A DNA stretch of 64,000 nt from Chaunax sp. Z400 (GCA_037577475.1 CM075197.1:18488650-18552649); one strand, 5' to 3'; shown: positions 1 to 14,700, numbered from the stretch's first letter. Made by a program: numbers and translations. Notes: generated by a model not told the origin, from the sequence alone.

Positions 1-1773
1 TTATTACATTTTAAACCCATTACTGTAAAAGAGAGAAATTACTTACTGCATAATACACACTTGTAAAGGAGCTGCGGGTTGAGCAAATATAGTGTGTTTT
101 ATATTAATAAAGTAGCTGAGTTATGGATAAATGTTTATATTATTTTACAGCTTGCCTTGAGGAGGGAAACGTTTTCCATCTATAACCAGAGTGATGAATG
201 TGTGTAGTTTCCTTGTACTATAAGCAATGTGCTTCACCCTCCAAGCCTCCAACTGTATTATAATTATGATTTCACATGCATAGACTAATGTTGAAAATCT
301 CTATTTTTTAAAATGCTGTTATGTTATGCTGACAATGAATTAGACGATGTATGTTTTTTGTGCTAATTTTAATTTTGTATAAAATTATTTGCAAGATGTG
401 TGACAGCAGCCAGACCCATTCAATTTGCCGCACCCTTATTTACATGGATGTTACTGTGCTGGGAGAGATGCACAAAGATTAAGAGGTGGATCAAGCTAAA
501 AAGATGTCCCTTTGATATTAAATGGACCTTTTAATTTCAGTCATTACCAAAACTGGCACTGAGGGACTTTGAGCACTGATGGACAACCTGCTTGCCAGGA
601 AATGGACAGTTTTTGTATATTTGCCAAGCAAGTAATTTGCAGAAAGACATCCTTGTAAAGGCCACCATCATTGCTCTCCGAGGGCACTCTGGGTGCTGAC
701 ATGTCACGTCTATCAACTTCAGCATGGCTGTCAGCACAGAACACACCATTCCTGCCAGCCAGTTTTTCTCCTACCCCTTGCTCACATTGTACAGTATCAG
801 CAGAGAGGTCCAAGAGACAAGGAAGCTCAAAGCAGACAAAGATGTCTTTGAGGTGATACTGACACACACTCAGTTTGATTGGATTTAAGTAAAGTGCTGA
901 AGGATCATCACCACCAGGGATGTAAATCAAATAAATGTTGGACGTTGGTACACGTAGATCCTCCTTGAGGATGTTTATGTTTGGATCCTGATTATATATG
1001 TGTTAGCCTGTTCCCATGTTGAGGTAATAATACCATTCGCCGTTAACAACAAAACGAAAAATAATCTGCAGGGTACAAATAATCACATTAATTTAAGTCA
1101 TATTGATCATAGTTCTTTTGAGCCTAAACACTTTCTATAAAGTTTTTCAAAACTGCTTTTTTCATCTTTTTACAAGGAAAAGAAGTGACATGTATGGCCT
1201 TACATGCAGCAGACAGGCACCCAAGAAGAGGAGACCTATAGAGTGCTGATAGGAGAATGAGAATGAGTTGTACAGTTGTCAGGTGGATTGATGAGAGTCG
1301 AGGGAGCGTCAGTATTGATTCTGAGGATTTAAATGTCAGCTCTGAAGGCCAGAGACCGTCTTGACTGGGAGTCCCATCACTGTGGTCGGTCTGGGAGTTG
1401 CTAGAAGTGATCATTAATCATAGTCCCAATTCGTTTTCACATGGCGGTGCTGATATAGACTGAATATTAGTACAGTGGCAATATTAGTACAGTTGTCCCA
1501 CTTATGACCATGTTGGCAGGAAGGTGGTGTGTGTCTTAATGAGATGTCAGTTTGTGAAAAAGCATTGATTCAGACTTAAATATTACATTTTGCCACTTTA
1601 AGGTAATACAAAGTAATTTTATAATATTTTAAAATTATACAGTAGTTGATACCATTGGTTTACTGCTTTAATTTTGACAGTTGCTATGTTTTTGAGTGTA
1701 CCCAGAGCCTAAATAAATGCATAAATGATATCAAGAAATGGTACCAATGGCTGGAAAAGGCTGGCCTGAGGGA

Positions 1774-1775
<2 letters not shown>
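1..1775. other. Non-coding A+T-rich stretch
   Basis: No gene is recognised. The minus-strand opening at 544-930 (128 codons) is the longest in the window, but it has no recognisable domain, no signal peptide and a composition like its surroundings. A 96-codon minus-strand opening at 1124-1414 is equally featureless. Openings of this size are expected by chance in 64 kb. No promoter, splice-bounded exon or repeat family is recognised. Confidence 0.6.
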
Positions 1776-1838
<63 letters not shown>

Positions 1839-1847
1839 CATATATAT
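1776..1847. repeat. (AT)n microsatellite
   Basis: An uninterrupted alternating AT run fills about 1776-1834. It continues with a single CATACA interruption to about 1847. It lies in a featureless stretch, and the apparent peptide tail of alternating Ile-Tyr over it is only the translated repeat. Tracts like this are length-polymorphic and can extrude as cruciforms. Confidence 0.97.
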
Positions 1848-4640
1848 TCACATGAACAGCCCCTCTACTTAAAGCTGTAGAAAAGTATAGGAAGAAAAAA
1901 GAAAGTCAAAAAAGTCAAGAAAGTGAAAGACCTTATTGTTTGTCTTCACCAGTAGCAGATAAGGCTAAAGGTTGCTATGGAAGTCAACTGGAGCCAGAGT
2001 CTAATTTAGGAAAACCACAAAGTCAACATGAACGTATGCTACGGTTGGGGGAGAATGAAAAAAAAAAAGTTGTGATTATACAGGCCATAATCAGAAGTGA
2101 AAATATATAAACTAAAAGGCCCTTGGATACAGTGACACATCACCATTAATTTCCATCAGTTCGGGTAAACTATCATTTCGGGGCACAGTCAGAGGCATGA
2201 TGACACATTTACAGTATTTGATGTGGGACTGTCAATACAGCAGAAACCATATCCTTTTATTTATCCAAGGCAAGGTCAAATACTGCAATGGTTACGTGCT
2301 TCATTTAAAAGTTTAAAATCACCTACGTCTTTTGGAGAGTGACATTAATCTAATATCTCCTTAGTCCCACCAACATCTGAGAACATGTAGTATGAGACAG
2401 GCAGGATGAAAGTCTGCAGAAGAGATAAAAAGAAGTGTTTTTTAGACTTCTTTTCAGAAAATGTAACCGACTTATACAACATTCAAAATGAACTTTCATT
2501 TCCATTCACACATGCTGTAGTTCAGAGTTCAGAGTAGACATTTAAAGGATTTTTTTTTACCCAACAGTTTGTGATATTTTTTTTTTGCTCTAATCTAATA
2601 TAGGTAATCTAATACACCAAAGACACAACATGAATGTGTGTTGGCTACGTAAAGTTTCAAATACAGTAAATCAGTATTTTTATAACCCTTGCCAGTTTTA
2701 ACATGCAGCTGTTGATATTAATCTCTTCAAAACTATAAAATTAGCTACGTCACACTGAACAGTCTGTGTGGAAAATATCTGAATGTGGAACCTCTGTGTG
2801 AGACGCTGTTATTCTTATCTTTCTGTCATTTGGATGCAGTGTTCTGACATTAATCACGCTGCTGTGGCCAAATTATGCCGAAGCCATGAGCCACAAGTAT
2901 GGAGGGCAGTTGGACTCCAATTAACACAAGCCAAACTGGTTTCCTTGGTTGCATCACATGTGACGCATCTATTTATAGGAGGTCTGACAAAGGTCTTGAA
3001 TAGTTCACCATCCTGCCACTCTCTCCATTATGCCTGTACATTCAAAATAATCGTAGTCATGACGCATACAACAATAACCAGGCCACATTAGCAGGGAATC
3101 AAGGTTGTAAAAATAGTTCAATGTAATAAAGGTTTGATGTAGAAAAAAAGATTTTACATTCAGTGTTCAGACTTGACAGGTAAAAGAAAAACTACATCAG
3201 GCACACCAGTCATACCAGGTCTTCATCACATCTTAGAAGAGAAAAACTGCAGTTGTATAGGTCACGTGACACCGGCTAACTTGTGTCATTCGAACAGAGG
3301 AAACATGACAGTTCATTATAATTTGCTAAAATTCAGAGCGAGGGCGTTTTTCTGTTTCTTACATCATTCGGGAGAAACGTCCTTTTACACTGCTAGTTTT
3401 AGCACAAGCGACTCCCGCCACTGGTGTGGTACCTGTCCAAGAACAACTTGTCTGAGGTCGCCGCAGAGCCGGAGTCTGACACAGTGATTATAGGTGGTGC
3501 TCTTGGTGAGGAAAGCTGCGGTTTCGTGCTGAATATCTGACAAATCCATTGTGAGCTTCACCTTTACTGAGCTAGCGCTTGACGGAATTATTTGCCATAG
3601 GGAGGAAGCAGGCAAGTCCCTGGACTGTTACGAGGAGCTAAATCTCAGATAAACTGTGCTGTGGATAGGCCTGTGTGTTTTCCAATGTGTGCTCATCTGT
3701 TTGAACAGAAGATATGAGAATAAGTGTACAACAATTTATGTTAGAATGGGTCTTTTTGCACCAAGATTTACAGGACAGGAAGACTTGAGGTGATCGTCAG
3801 TCAAGATGTCACTCACTTTTCCTCACTGCTAAGGGAGGTAATAAACCATAATCCACCCTCCAATGGAGCCATTGTGTATGCTAGCACTTACCTCATGTGT
3901 GTAGAGACCCTCTATGCAAATCTCATGAGATGTGGGGAGCAGATGTGGGTTTAAAAAACTATCAGAAGAGCCATAATGTCAAGCATGTTACAGTCCATCA
4001 GCTGGATACCCGCCACAAATAACTTCTACCAAGAGATTCACAAACTTTCACCTCTCTTTTCAGACAGCCTTATGACATGCTACAGCAGACTCATACAAAA
4101 ATCACACACTTCGACATGTAACGTCTCTTTTTGCGCGCACGCGTGTTTGGTGATAAGGTGGACTGACATACATGTAGCATGCTGTAGGGAAAGAACATGT
4201 ACAGATAGTCATGACACGTCGTAAACTCTGTCACTCACTCAATAAATCCTGCTGGAGGGAAAACACGACACAAGATTTATGGCTCTTTAATGATTGTGAG
4301 CTGAGGTGAAGGTGTAGCGGACTGAATGTGTTATATGGGTTCAGTGAGAGAGGGGTTGCGATCCATTGGGACTCCACTCAGGTTGGAGAGTACCACCCTA
4401 CATGGGGGTAGACACAAGGCCCTAGTCACAAGGGGTTAATTGTAGGTGTTTAAAGAGCATATGTCGTTAAAGAGCTGGTGGGTGGAAAGAGTTCTATTTA
4501 TACATGGCAGAGGTAATGAGGTGAAATTATTCTGTCCGACAGAGATGGGATGTGACCGCAGCAGGCTGATGGAGACTCTCCTGCCCGGCCTCAGACTCGA
4601 GAGAATGTTTTCAGTCCAAATACGGGTGCTGAAATGTAAG
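1848..4640. other. Non-coding stretch, no gene recognised
   Basis: This is unique-looking A+T-rich sequence. Small openings at 2783-3091, 3173-3487 and 3385-3615 (minus) have no recognisable domains, and the last two overlap each other on opposite strands. A good minus-strand splice donor shape (ATGAG before GTAAGT) lies near 3888-3898, but no matching acceptor or open exon was found. Confidence 0.55.
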
Positions 4641-4865
4641 CTTGCTAATTAATTCCCATTTACATATGGCCAGCTGTGGTTTCCATTGCAGCCTACACAA
4701 CACAGGCAACCTGTCACAGCAGCAGGCCATTGATGGACTAATTAATGATCCCCCACTGCAACAATTTAAATGAAATTACTTAATAGGCCTCAGACGGTGT
4801 TACGCCGCAGTAATGTTTTCATTGCTAATGTTTGCATGATAACAGCAATAAACACAAGCATACAG
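4641..4865. promoter_or_regulatory. Candidate conserved non-coding element
   Basis: The segment has complex, low-repeat sequence with clustered factor-like sites. There are homeodomain TAATTA cores near 4646-4653 and 4739-4744, E-box hexamers CATATG at 4663-4668 and CAGCTG at 4671-4676, a RUNX-like TGTGGT overlapping the latter, and a SOX-like AACAAT further on. No coding frame runs through it. The motifs are seen directly. Calling it an enhancer is inference, because conservation in other fish cannot be tested here. Confidence 0.22.
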
Positions 4866-7800
4866 GGCAAGGAATGACACGAGCGACTTGAAGACTTTGA
4901 CAAGGTTTAGGATGTTTTTATTCTCATTCAGTTCAAGCATTTTTATCGAGGAAGGTCGGTTAGCTGTGCTGTGATAAAGCCTTTTGAGATTGATTCAGTG
5001 CAAATATCCTCTGAGTGATTAAACAAGCTATTCTTTGCTCCAGTAGAGGGAGCAAGTCCATAGAGGTCAGAGACGGAGGATGCAGTGAGTACATTACTCT
5101 ATTTGATACTGTACCAGTTGTAGAAGCAAGACATGACGTCGTTTCTAGATATTATCACATACTTCAGAACATGCAGTCCCCTAAATAGCTACTCATCACA
5201 TTAAATGAGGTTAAGTGAGGTTAAAATGAATATGAAAGTGGATACAATGAATACAATGAGTTCAATAAATGATCAGTTTCGATAATACTAAATAAAATGC
5301 TGTATGTCTGAGAGCTCTATACAAGTCTTACAACTTTTGTGACTATTTGCAATCAGGAAATTCCTTGATATATTGAGTACGGGTATTTACATGTATATCC
5401 TAATTTTACATTTTTTAAAACTCTTTTTACAGTTTAATAACATGCACCATAATTCTTTTCATCTTCTCTAACTACAAATTTTAAAAAGTTAAAGTCAAGC
5501 ACATAGAGCGATGGGACTGTGTTGTTTTATATTTCTATACTTTTACCGAATAGTTTTTCTCAAACAACACATGTTGTGTGATTTTCTTCTCAGTGAGGCG
5601 TCGTCCCTGGTTGGACCTGTGGCTCATGCATGCGCTGAGATTTGACGGACATCGAAAGGAATACAGCCTGAGGATGTTCACAGGGAAGGGTTTGTGGCTA
5701 CCAGAAGCAAATCATGGGGAAGGTGAACGTAACCGAAGAAAAAAGAAAACAGCAAAGGGAACAACCTGCCAAAACCATCATGCAATTTTTGGAGCACTCT
5801 AAAATCCCAAGGGATTCCGGATCTCCTTCCCTTGCTTGATAGCTTCCTTAACTTCCTTAAAATCCCTGTTAAACTGCATTTTTTTCTTTGAGAGAAGATT
5901 ATTGAGAAATGGCAGAACACTGATGAAAAGTGACTTTTTTAGGGGTATGTTTTTTAAGAATGAAATGTCTGTCATTCATACAGCGTTTTCCCCTGGTGCA
6001 GGTTACATGGACTGAAACAGTGTTTGTCCATATAAGTGAGAGCCCTGTTTTTACCTTTCCTGTCTGCCTGCCTGCTGGTAAAGGAGAGAGGCCAGAGCGC
6101 TACGGCATGACGGTCAGTGGCACCCACCCTGCATTTCCATCGGCGCCTGCTGTCCTCGCCAAGGCTGGAAAAGGTGTGATGGCTGATATATGCACTCTCA
6201 CACGTAAGGCCATCAAAAATAACTACGGGGCCACCTCAGTATGATATACTTACAGAGAGCAGAAATGTGGATTAAATCTTCTGGACAAGTGGCATAGATC
6301 CATCCTGGCTTCAGCAGGAATGTGAACTCTGAGTCGATGGTGACGGCTACTAATACGAGCCTTAAGAATAAATAAAACGCATCAACATCGGTGACATGCT
6401 TGCCGTTGGCTTGCGCGGCGTTGATAGTAAAAATGTCATGAGCTGGGTACGTATTTCATTATATGTGCTTTTGATTTGAAGAAGAAGAAGAATGGCGTGC
6501 CTCAGGCAAACCCATACAAAACGGTGATTCACTGCCTTTGTGTAAATATTCCTTTTGGCTCTTGTCTTTTGGTTATGTCTAAATATGGCTTTTCCAGAGT
6601 AAGGGTGAGCAGCCGTGGTCATATAGCGTCTGACTTAGCCTTCTTTGCTTCATTATTCATTTCATCTCTGCAGAAGGACACCAATTTGCTATCTCATCTA
6701 GAGAAGTAACTAGTTATACTAGTTATACTCGGCCAACTACTTTTGCTCGCAGTTTTTAAAGCTAATTATAGCCTGACAAAAATCCCCAGACATTGTATAA
6801 TTGTTCAAGCTTACCTTAGGGAGCTTACCTTGGCTTACCTTCAAGCTTAGGGAGATTTTGATTTTGCTGTGACCCATCCCTTTAAAGCTGTGTTATGTAA
6901 ATTATAATGGTATTAAATGAAATTAATAATAAAGAGACACATTCAATTCTGACGGCAGAGAGTCTCAAACCAGAAATGTTGTGCTTTGTGCCATCACTTA
7001 CAATTATTAGATTAAGAACACACCTCCATCAGTCACTGTTGTTTTGGGGTATGTTAAGCTGCTTATTAAAGGAAACATGATACAGTATAGACACATTTAA
7101 ACACATGTAATAACTGTGTACAGGTTCATAGTCTGGGTCACATATAGTCTGGCAACAACGTAAGATGTCTGTTTCTTTCTGTCTGCAAAGCACATTGTTT
7201 TTCCTTTGTAATTCTAAACAGATTTCGGGACCAATAGATGTTATTTCATTTAATGATAATAACATTAGTGTAGGGTTATGGCTTGTTTACGAGTGGATTG
7301 GGTTTCAAGTTAGGATTGTGGTGACTTCCTGAATATAAAAATAGCGGGAATACAAATATATAAGGAAAATATAAGTAAAAGCAGAGGAAAACAGATAAAG
7401 GAAAATGCTGAGAAAAGGGGGGTCTTGTGCCACCAGTTATTTGCAGAGCAATTTTAACCTCAAAACACACTTCTACTAATTGCAAATAAATGAGAATGAT
7501 GTCATCCACATTAACAGAGTTGAGAGTTCAGAGGCCTCCTGATCTTTAATGACTTGTCAGGCTTTTTATCCTGAAATCATCACATCATATAATGGTTGAA
7601 AACAATATAACAATTCATTTTTGTTTCTTTAGACACAAACAAGTATTTCAATAGCCTACTCTTTGATAGCATTCACTAAGCCTCTGAGCACTTGTTGCAC
7701 AGGAAAATATATCCCACAATAAAACCGTATTTCATCAACACCAATCCCAACAGGAGTGGTAGAACTACGTTTTGTTTCTGAAAACCTTCAGCTGCGTTCT

Positions 7801-8703
7801 GATGGGAATCACAGGTCTGTCCTGGTCAGGCAGCTGCTGAAGAGATCACCGTCTGCGTTTGCATGGCACCCGCTGAGAGGCCCGAGCACCATGGGAGAGC
7901 TCTACCAGATAATTTCCATAAATATGAGTAATGTGCCCCATTTTGACTTTGGTGGAGGTCCCTCAGGGAGGACGTGGGGATAAATGCATACGCTGTGACA
8001 TCTGCAGACCAATACGTTATCCTCAAATGTGTTTCCGTATTTACAGACATTTGTTTATTGCAGTTTAGTAGTAAAGACCAACATCTTAATGAGGACAGAA
8101 TGTGACCCCCTGACTGGCAACAGCTTCCTTATGAAAAAGGTACATGGTTGGATGTGTTGAAGAGATTATAACTCATATGCTTGAAAACTGCTATGTTTAA
8201 GCCATTACTCTAGCATACAGATGGTGCATACAGATCTTACTATACATATCGGCATATAGGTGAGCATCTGGAATCACTGCAGCAGTAGCAAAACATTTCA
8301 ACTCATCAACCCATCCAAATCATCACAGCTTCATATTTTCATATTCGTGCATAAAATGAAATTGTATGATAAAAGATAAAGAAAAAAAAATCACTAAGTT
8401 ACACAATTCAAAAGCATAATATTGAAACCAAACCTCAAATTCCCCCAAACTCTCTACTCCACCGCTATTTTTGCATATGTAGTCCTTCTTATTTTTATAT
8501 TCTTCAAACAGTAATAAAATCTATTATATCCCGGTGTCACGGTCCATTTCGTTTAATGCTGTCCTCCATATCATCTTTTTAGTTTTGGCTTGAGCTTTCA
8601 CTGCAAACCCTATATTTCTGCTTTAGGCACAATTAAATCCATATACAGAAGAGTCAGGGGCATGGGTCAGGGGACAGGTTGTCCAAAATCAAAAAGAGCT
8701 AAA
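4866..8703. other. Non-coding stretch, no gene recognised
   Basis: A+T-rich unique DNA. It holds a short (GAA)4 at 6478-6490, a duplicated ACTAGTTAT near 6710-6730, and a small irregular reiteration of GCTTACCTT at 6805-6855. A solitary transposon-end-like sequence, TGACCCATCCCTTTAA, lies at 6870-6885. No exon with paired splice sites, promoter or RNA gene is recognised. Confidence 0.55.
6870..6885. repeat. Solitary transposon-end-like TTAA terminus
   Basis: TGACCCATCCCTTTAA resembles TGAACTGTCCCTTTAA at 16562-16577 and a terminal motif I recall as common in teleost interspersed repeats. No inverted partner was found nearby, so this may be a decayed or unpaired end, or chance. Confidence 0.2.
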
Positions 8704-8725
8704 CCCCCCCCCCCCCCCCCCCCCT
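8704..8725. repeat. C22 homopolymer
   Basis: Twenty-two consecutive C bases, which are G on the minus strand. The tract can form a G-quadruplex on the minus strand and i-motif-like structures on the plus strand. It is also a common site of sequencing or assembly length error. The minus-strand opening at 8699-8911 ends in a poly-Gly tail that is only this tract translated. Confidence 0.97.
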
Positions 8726-11700
8726 AAAAACCCTATATGCTTCTGCCAGTATTGTCATGAGGCAGAGAAAGAGTGGGATGGTAATAACTTTTTTATCATT
8801 GTATGGACAGACATGAAGGGGAAGAGCATAAAAACAGTAAAAACACAGCCAACGTTTCAGCCAGCCTATCATAGTGGTGAAGCATATAACACAGCAAACA
8901 TTTCTCCTCACTCAACCACTTTATTACTGTTGATTTAAAAAAAAGACACAAAAGAAATGTTGAAAATATTGAACTGACCCCAAAATGCAGTATTTCCCCA
9001 CTACAGTAGGATTTAGGGTGGATTTGGAAGCTTCAGTTCTTATGTGGTTGGACAATATTCAGAGCAAGACGGTGGGAAAAATAATTACAATATTCCAAAC
9101 TACTGATAAAAGCCACATGGTGAGATATACAGTAAGCACTTCAGCTCCCAAAATTCATGTCACCCCTTTCCCAGTGTAGTCATTACTGATGTTTTAGTGG
9201 GGTCAAAGGGCAAGACCTCCAGTGTTTGTGACGGTTTATACTGAAGAAACACGGCATAAATCGAATCCTTGGATGTGAAAATATTTGAGTTGATTTTGTA
9301 TAATTGTTCTTTGGAATGTAATTTGTTGCTCTGTGCTCACCCAGCTCCTCGAGCATCCTCTTGATCGCTTCCACACGAACACTGTAAGTTCAACTGTGCT
9401 CGGGACAGTAAATTAGACTCCTCACCTCTGGACCAGCATAGGGCAAGATCCTCAAAGCTGTAAATTAACCACATATATTATCCGTGGCCCTAAAACTTGA
9501 TCTGCTGATCTCTGTCCCGTCACTGCAGCAGGCTTTGTGGGACCTCTTATCCAGGAAATGATGAAAGAGAAGAAAGTTCCTAATGCATTTACCACAATGC
9601 TCTCTCCCTGTCTTGTCTAATATTAAATCATTGCTTATATTTCTTACAGCTGGCTAAGCCTCAAAAGACAGAAGTCACAAACTGATGCTCAACAAAAATC
9701 TGGATTATACCTTAAAATATGTCAGCATTGGTATACACCGGGGTGTGCGTGAATATGCATTAATATTATTGTATGCCCTCATTTTAAGTAACGCCAAGGG
9801 CAGAGCTGCGTATCACATGCAAAGGTCAGGGTTTTTTTTTTCACTCTGATGCAGTCGCCTTTCAGAGGTCAACTTTTAAGCGTCACATGCAAAGAACAGA
9901 AAACAATAGTCTTGTGACTGTTTTAAGACTTAGGATCTGCAAATGGAGTGTATCAATGGTGACATAAATCAGATGGATTGAATTTTAATGGCGACATTTC
10001 CTCCTCTCACAAAGTTCACAATGTCCTTTGTGGAAGACCAGAGATGAGATAAAGTAATGTAAATAGAGAAGGACAAAGTGATATAGTAGTATATATATAT
10101 AGTATATATTATGGAAACGAAGTGAGATGAGACTAAAAATGTAGCAGTAAACTTTTAATAAAACAATTTCACCTCTTTTTGGTTCAGCCACATAAACCTT
10201 TTGAGCTTCTGTTGTGTTATTTCACCATCAAACTATTGCCTACTTCTAGCTATAAAAACAATTATTCATACAAACTTTATACAACCCTGTTGTAAAACAC
10301 ATTATTCTTGCCTTTCAAGCATGGAGCATGAAATATATCACACTAAAAAAATGTAATTCGACCAAGCTCGCAGGTTTTTGCACTGCTCTCCTTCCTTCAG
10401 CTCTGACTTTGCTTTTAGTCCCATTCATGCCCCTCCTGTTGTTAAAATAAAATATGTAAAAAAAAAAAAGGTTAAAGGCCTTTTTCATCAGTAATTGATA
10501 GGTGCTTGTTTTGGTTCAGCAACCTTGTGTCACTTTTGCCACTACGCTTTAGGAATATATCAGAGCTGGAGTTGTGTGTGAAGGTGGGGAGACGATGGAA
10601 ACAAGTGTGTCATGACCAGAAAGAGTGACACATATGCCATGCTTGTCAGGATGACTAATAGCCCAGGGCAACAGGTCTCACTGTGGGGTGTTAACAATCA
10701 GCCAGGCCTCAGGTTGTAGGCTGACAGCCAGCCACATGACTTGGATATAAGTCGGTCACCTGCACTTTGTATACATTAGCAGGACCTGTGTCTCAAAAGA
10801 CACCATTGTTTTCCATGTGTCACAAATGCACCACGCTACATATAGGTGAATTTGAGGTTATATTAGAAATCTGATCACACAAAACAAAAGATGCTTAACG
10901 CTTCAGATCAAATCACATGGATCATTTAGCCTTTTTGCTTCAGCTGAGAATCTTCATTTGACAATTCAGCTCAGAATGTAGTCCATCGATTCGGAGTGAC
11001 ATTTACACTCCCACTCACCCACACAGGGTCAGAAAGGAGAGCTGCCTGCTCAACACATTGTGCATATGTCACCAACTGTAGACAGCCACTAGTTGGACTG
11101 CTTTGTCAGACGCCTTGGTGAAACCTAAGAAGCTTGTCTGTTGAGCAGCTTCCTGAACAGAGTGAATGCGACTCGGCCTCTCCTCCTAGAACTTGTTCTG
11201 CTACTGTGTAAAAATAGAAAGAAATACCTTTATGCCCCGATGTGCATCACAAATCACAGTTTTGAAATTGGTTGGAGAAGCAGTTGCGCAGTATTTAGAG
11301 TGGACACATAAACACTTTGCTGAGCAGCACTCTGGAGATTTATTTTCTCTAAGACTTAGCAGTACATGCTGCCATTACACAGTACATTTGGTATTATATT
11401 CAGCTACTCATGGGCAAGCTAAAGCCTACTTGATGACAGTGACAGACTCATATATTTGTGGACATAGATATATATTCTTAAAGGCTGTTCTTTATAGAAT
11501 AGCAGGCCAGGAATGAACAAATTAAAAACCAACATTAAAATTCAGTTTAGACAATGCAGATGACAATAGTAAATATGAGTTTTAATTACCATTTTATAAG
11601 TACCTTTATATCTCCTGGTTTGCTGTGATTAAAGTGCACCGATAATCAGAATCTGACCCAACAGAATATAAACTCATTGCACAAATAACTATCTATAAAA

Positions 11701-14700
11701 CTAATTGGAAGAGGTCTTGCTTTAAGTATCGTCCAGAGTGCTCACTGGTCCATTGTGACGTCATCTACATAAATTAATACAGCATGGCTTCACACCCACA
11801 CTGGACTGACTGCAGGTTTCCATTGTGCCAAAACTGGTTGACGTCTCTCCCAATTAAGTCTGTTCATTTGCACATCAGTGTAACACTGGAGCTCAGGTTT
11901 GTTAAAACAGTGTTAACGGCCAATTACTCATGAGCAGAAGTGGCAGAGTTTATGCTGCACTGGAAGGCAAGCGTTTTCCAAAGACATTTTATTTTCCAGG
12001 TGTGTTAAGCTGATTTTATATGGTGTGGGCAGGCAGCCTTGCCCACCTTGTAAACAGTTATGTAGAATGTGTCAGGACAATAAAAAATAGGACCACCAGA
12101 AATTTGTTGTGAGAATTAATTGACTGCTATTCATACCATTCATAAGAAAACCAGCCTTGTCAGCCAGGTAATGAAGGATGTTCCGGAAGCAAGTTTTAGA
12201 ATCTAAATGCGAGAAATATCAGACCATAACATATCAAATGTACCTGTTTCAGTATTGACATGTTCTTTTTGTTTTTTGGGCTCTTAATGTATTGTTTATG
12301 AGCAATTTGGTTATATCAAAAGTGTTTGCAGTCATCTGATTGTACCAAAAGGAAGCATAACAAATATAATTTTATATTATCTGCCACTCAAGAAGTGTGT
12401 TTTCAACATGAACATTTGTTTCAACATGCATTTTTAATTTGCACATAAAAACCTGAGTGGAAATGGTGGAAATTTAAAGAACATGGATTAAAAAAAAAAC
12501 TTTTAATTTTTTTTTCTGAGGTGGTAAAGGTAACATATTAATAAAAAACAAAATGAAACAAAGTGCATTGGAAAAACAATTTATTACGATTTACATGAAG
12601 CATCCGAATTTAACATAAACTGAAGCTTAAGCTTGACTGAAAGGACAAAAAAAAAAAATGCTGGAAATGAAAGCAGAAGAAATGTGCGGATCGAGAAGAA
12701 GACTCACATAAATAAATAAATAAACAAAAAACAAATGCCATATTTCCATCACATTTCCCACAATACTTTACTTTGAGGTTTCTCTGGCACTCTTTGAAAT
12801 TCATCCTCTTGTTCTCCTCTCTTCTTCTTCAAAGGTTTAATAACACCAAATTGGAGAATTTGTCATACCAACTGTCCACCTCTTCAAGTATTTGCATGAA
12901 AGTAGTGGATGTAAAAACCCATCTCAAACATTTGCATTTGATTTGCTTTTTACCATATGCATAGATTTTTAAAAGAAAATTTGTGTTGAACTTTTACTCA
13001 TTTTGGATGGAAGCTTGGCTGTTTTCATGGAAAAAATATAAAATTAAAGGAAACAGTGGTGCCAAAATTCAAGATCCAAGTGACCAAAAGATTACTGGTA
13101 TGGTTGTGTCTGAGGAATAAGCGATGAACGAATCAAGAGCGACATGGTAATTAATGAATCTTTGGAAAGGATTTAATAACTCTACAGTATATAGTAGATA
13201 ATGATGAGTTGCTACAGAAAAAACTGGGAGATATGACAGAATGAATCATTAGGTAATGATTAGCTCAATAAATCTATGTCAACTGGAATAACGGACACTT
13301 TCATTCTTACTAGTTTCTGTTGTAGTGAACCACTGAGCAACACAAAATAGTAATGATTCATTAATTACTAATTCCTTAATCTTCAGTTACCCTTTCTGTG
13401 CACCCTAAATCAACACAATACATTAAAGTGCGTATAAGTAATCCCCCATTACATCACGATTAACTGATTTTTGTGTCACCGGCTTGTTTATGTCATTAAT
13501 CTTTGTAATCGCTCAAGTATGTTTTCACTTGAGGAACCTAGTGGTGAAACTCAGTTGTGTATATGAATATACATGCATTTCATGTGTTCTTTAAATTGTG
13601 TCTTTAACATACTGTATGTACAGTAGAAAGGTGACTGGTGCTTGATGAAAATCTGGCATAAACGCCACGTTATGTTAAAATCTAAATGATATGCGGATCA
13701 TGTTTCTCTCACGCCAGTTGTTTTTGTGAGTCATGTAGCAGTCTGAGGGGAATATTTTTTCCTCCAATCCAGAGATGTGACTGCCTGAGGTCTTGGCAGA
13801 GTCCAGCACAGTCCGGGAAAAACTCCTCTGAGCACTTGTGATTAAGTGTCTTTATTTAAGCCCATGAACTTAAAGGAGCAATCAGAGCCAAACCAACTCT
13901 CCAAACTTCCTCAAAATCATGCTGCTGGAAGCTCTGAAGAGCGTTACTGACCGACTACGATCATTTCTCCCCTGTCAGCTGGTTCTACATATTTTAATTT
14001 GGTTGTTAGATTTGCCTAAAAAACGTTGCAATTAAACAGTATACATTTAAGCTTATGCTTTAAAGAAATTATCATATGTTTTTCTTGAGAAAGGCAATAC
14101 TGTGACGTTTTTGCCAAGACTTAGAATATATCCATCTATACAGGAAAAAAAATACTATTAAATTATATTTATAGCACCTATTTATGCATTATTACAACAA
14201 TGTCTTGTGCTGGTAGTATTTTCCTCTAAACTGACAGATCTGGGACATTCTGTCTCTTGACCTCAATCCATACATCTGCAATGGCCTCAATTCATTTTTC
14301 TACTTAAATGCACACTATTACATACAATATAACAGAATCTTTTAATTCATCACAATCTACAAATTTGACTTAATCTGAACTCATTTTTAGACTTTAAGAG
14401 AATGAAGAAGTTCTGACGAAAAGTCATCAGAGCAGGTTGAGAGATGCAACATGTTCGGATGATAAAGCATGTTTTGTTTTCTGTGGTTTTTATGAATGAA
14501 TTCAGGTTCCTGTTTACAGGCTGGTCCTGTCTCTACTTGTTGGCCAGCAAAAAGTCCCACATTCTCTTTGTCTTGCTCACTTCACTCACCTTTTAGAGCA
14601 GCTTATGTCGAGGAAGTTGAACCATGGGTGTGATTTTTTATTTTTTTTATTTTTTTTTAGTATTACCAATAAGATGCTTAAATATGCTGTGTGGTTAAAA

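Noticed and set aside
544..930. 128-codon minus-strand ORF, the longest in the window
   Set aside because: No recognised domain, signal peptide, splice context or promoter. Length is within chance expectation for 64 kb in six frames.
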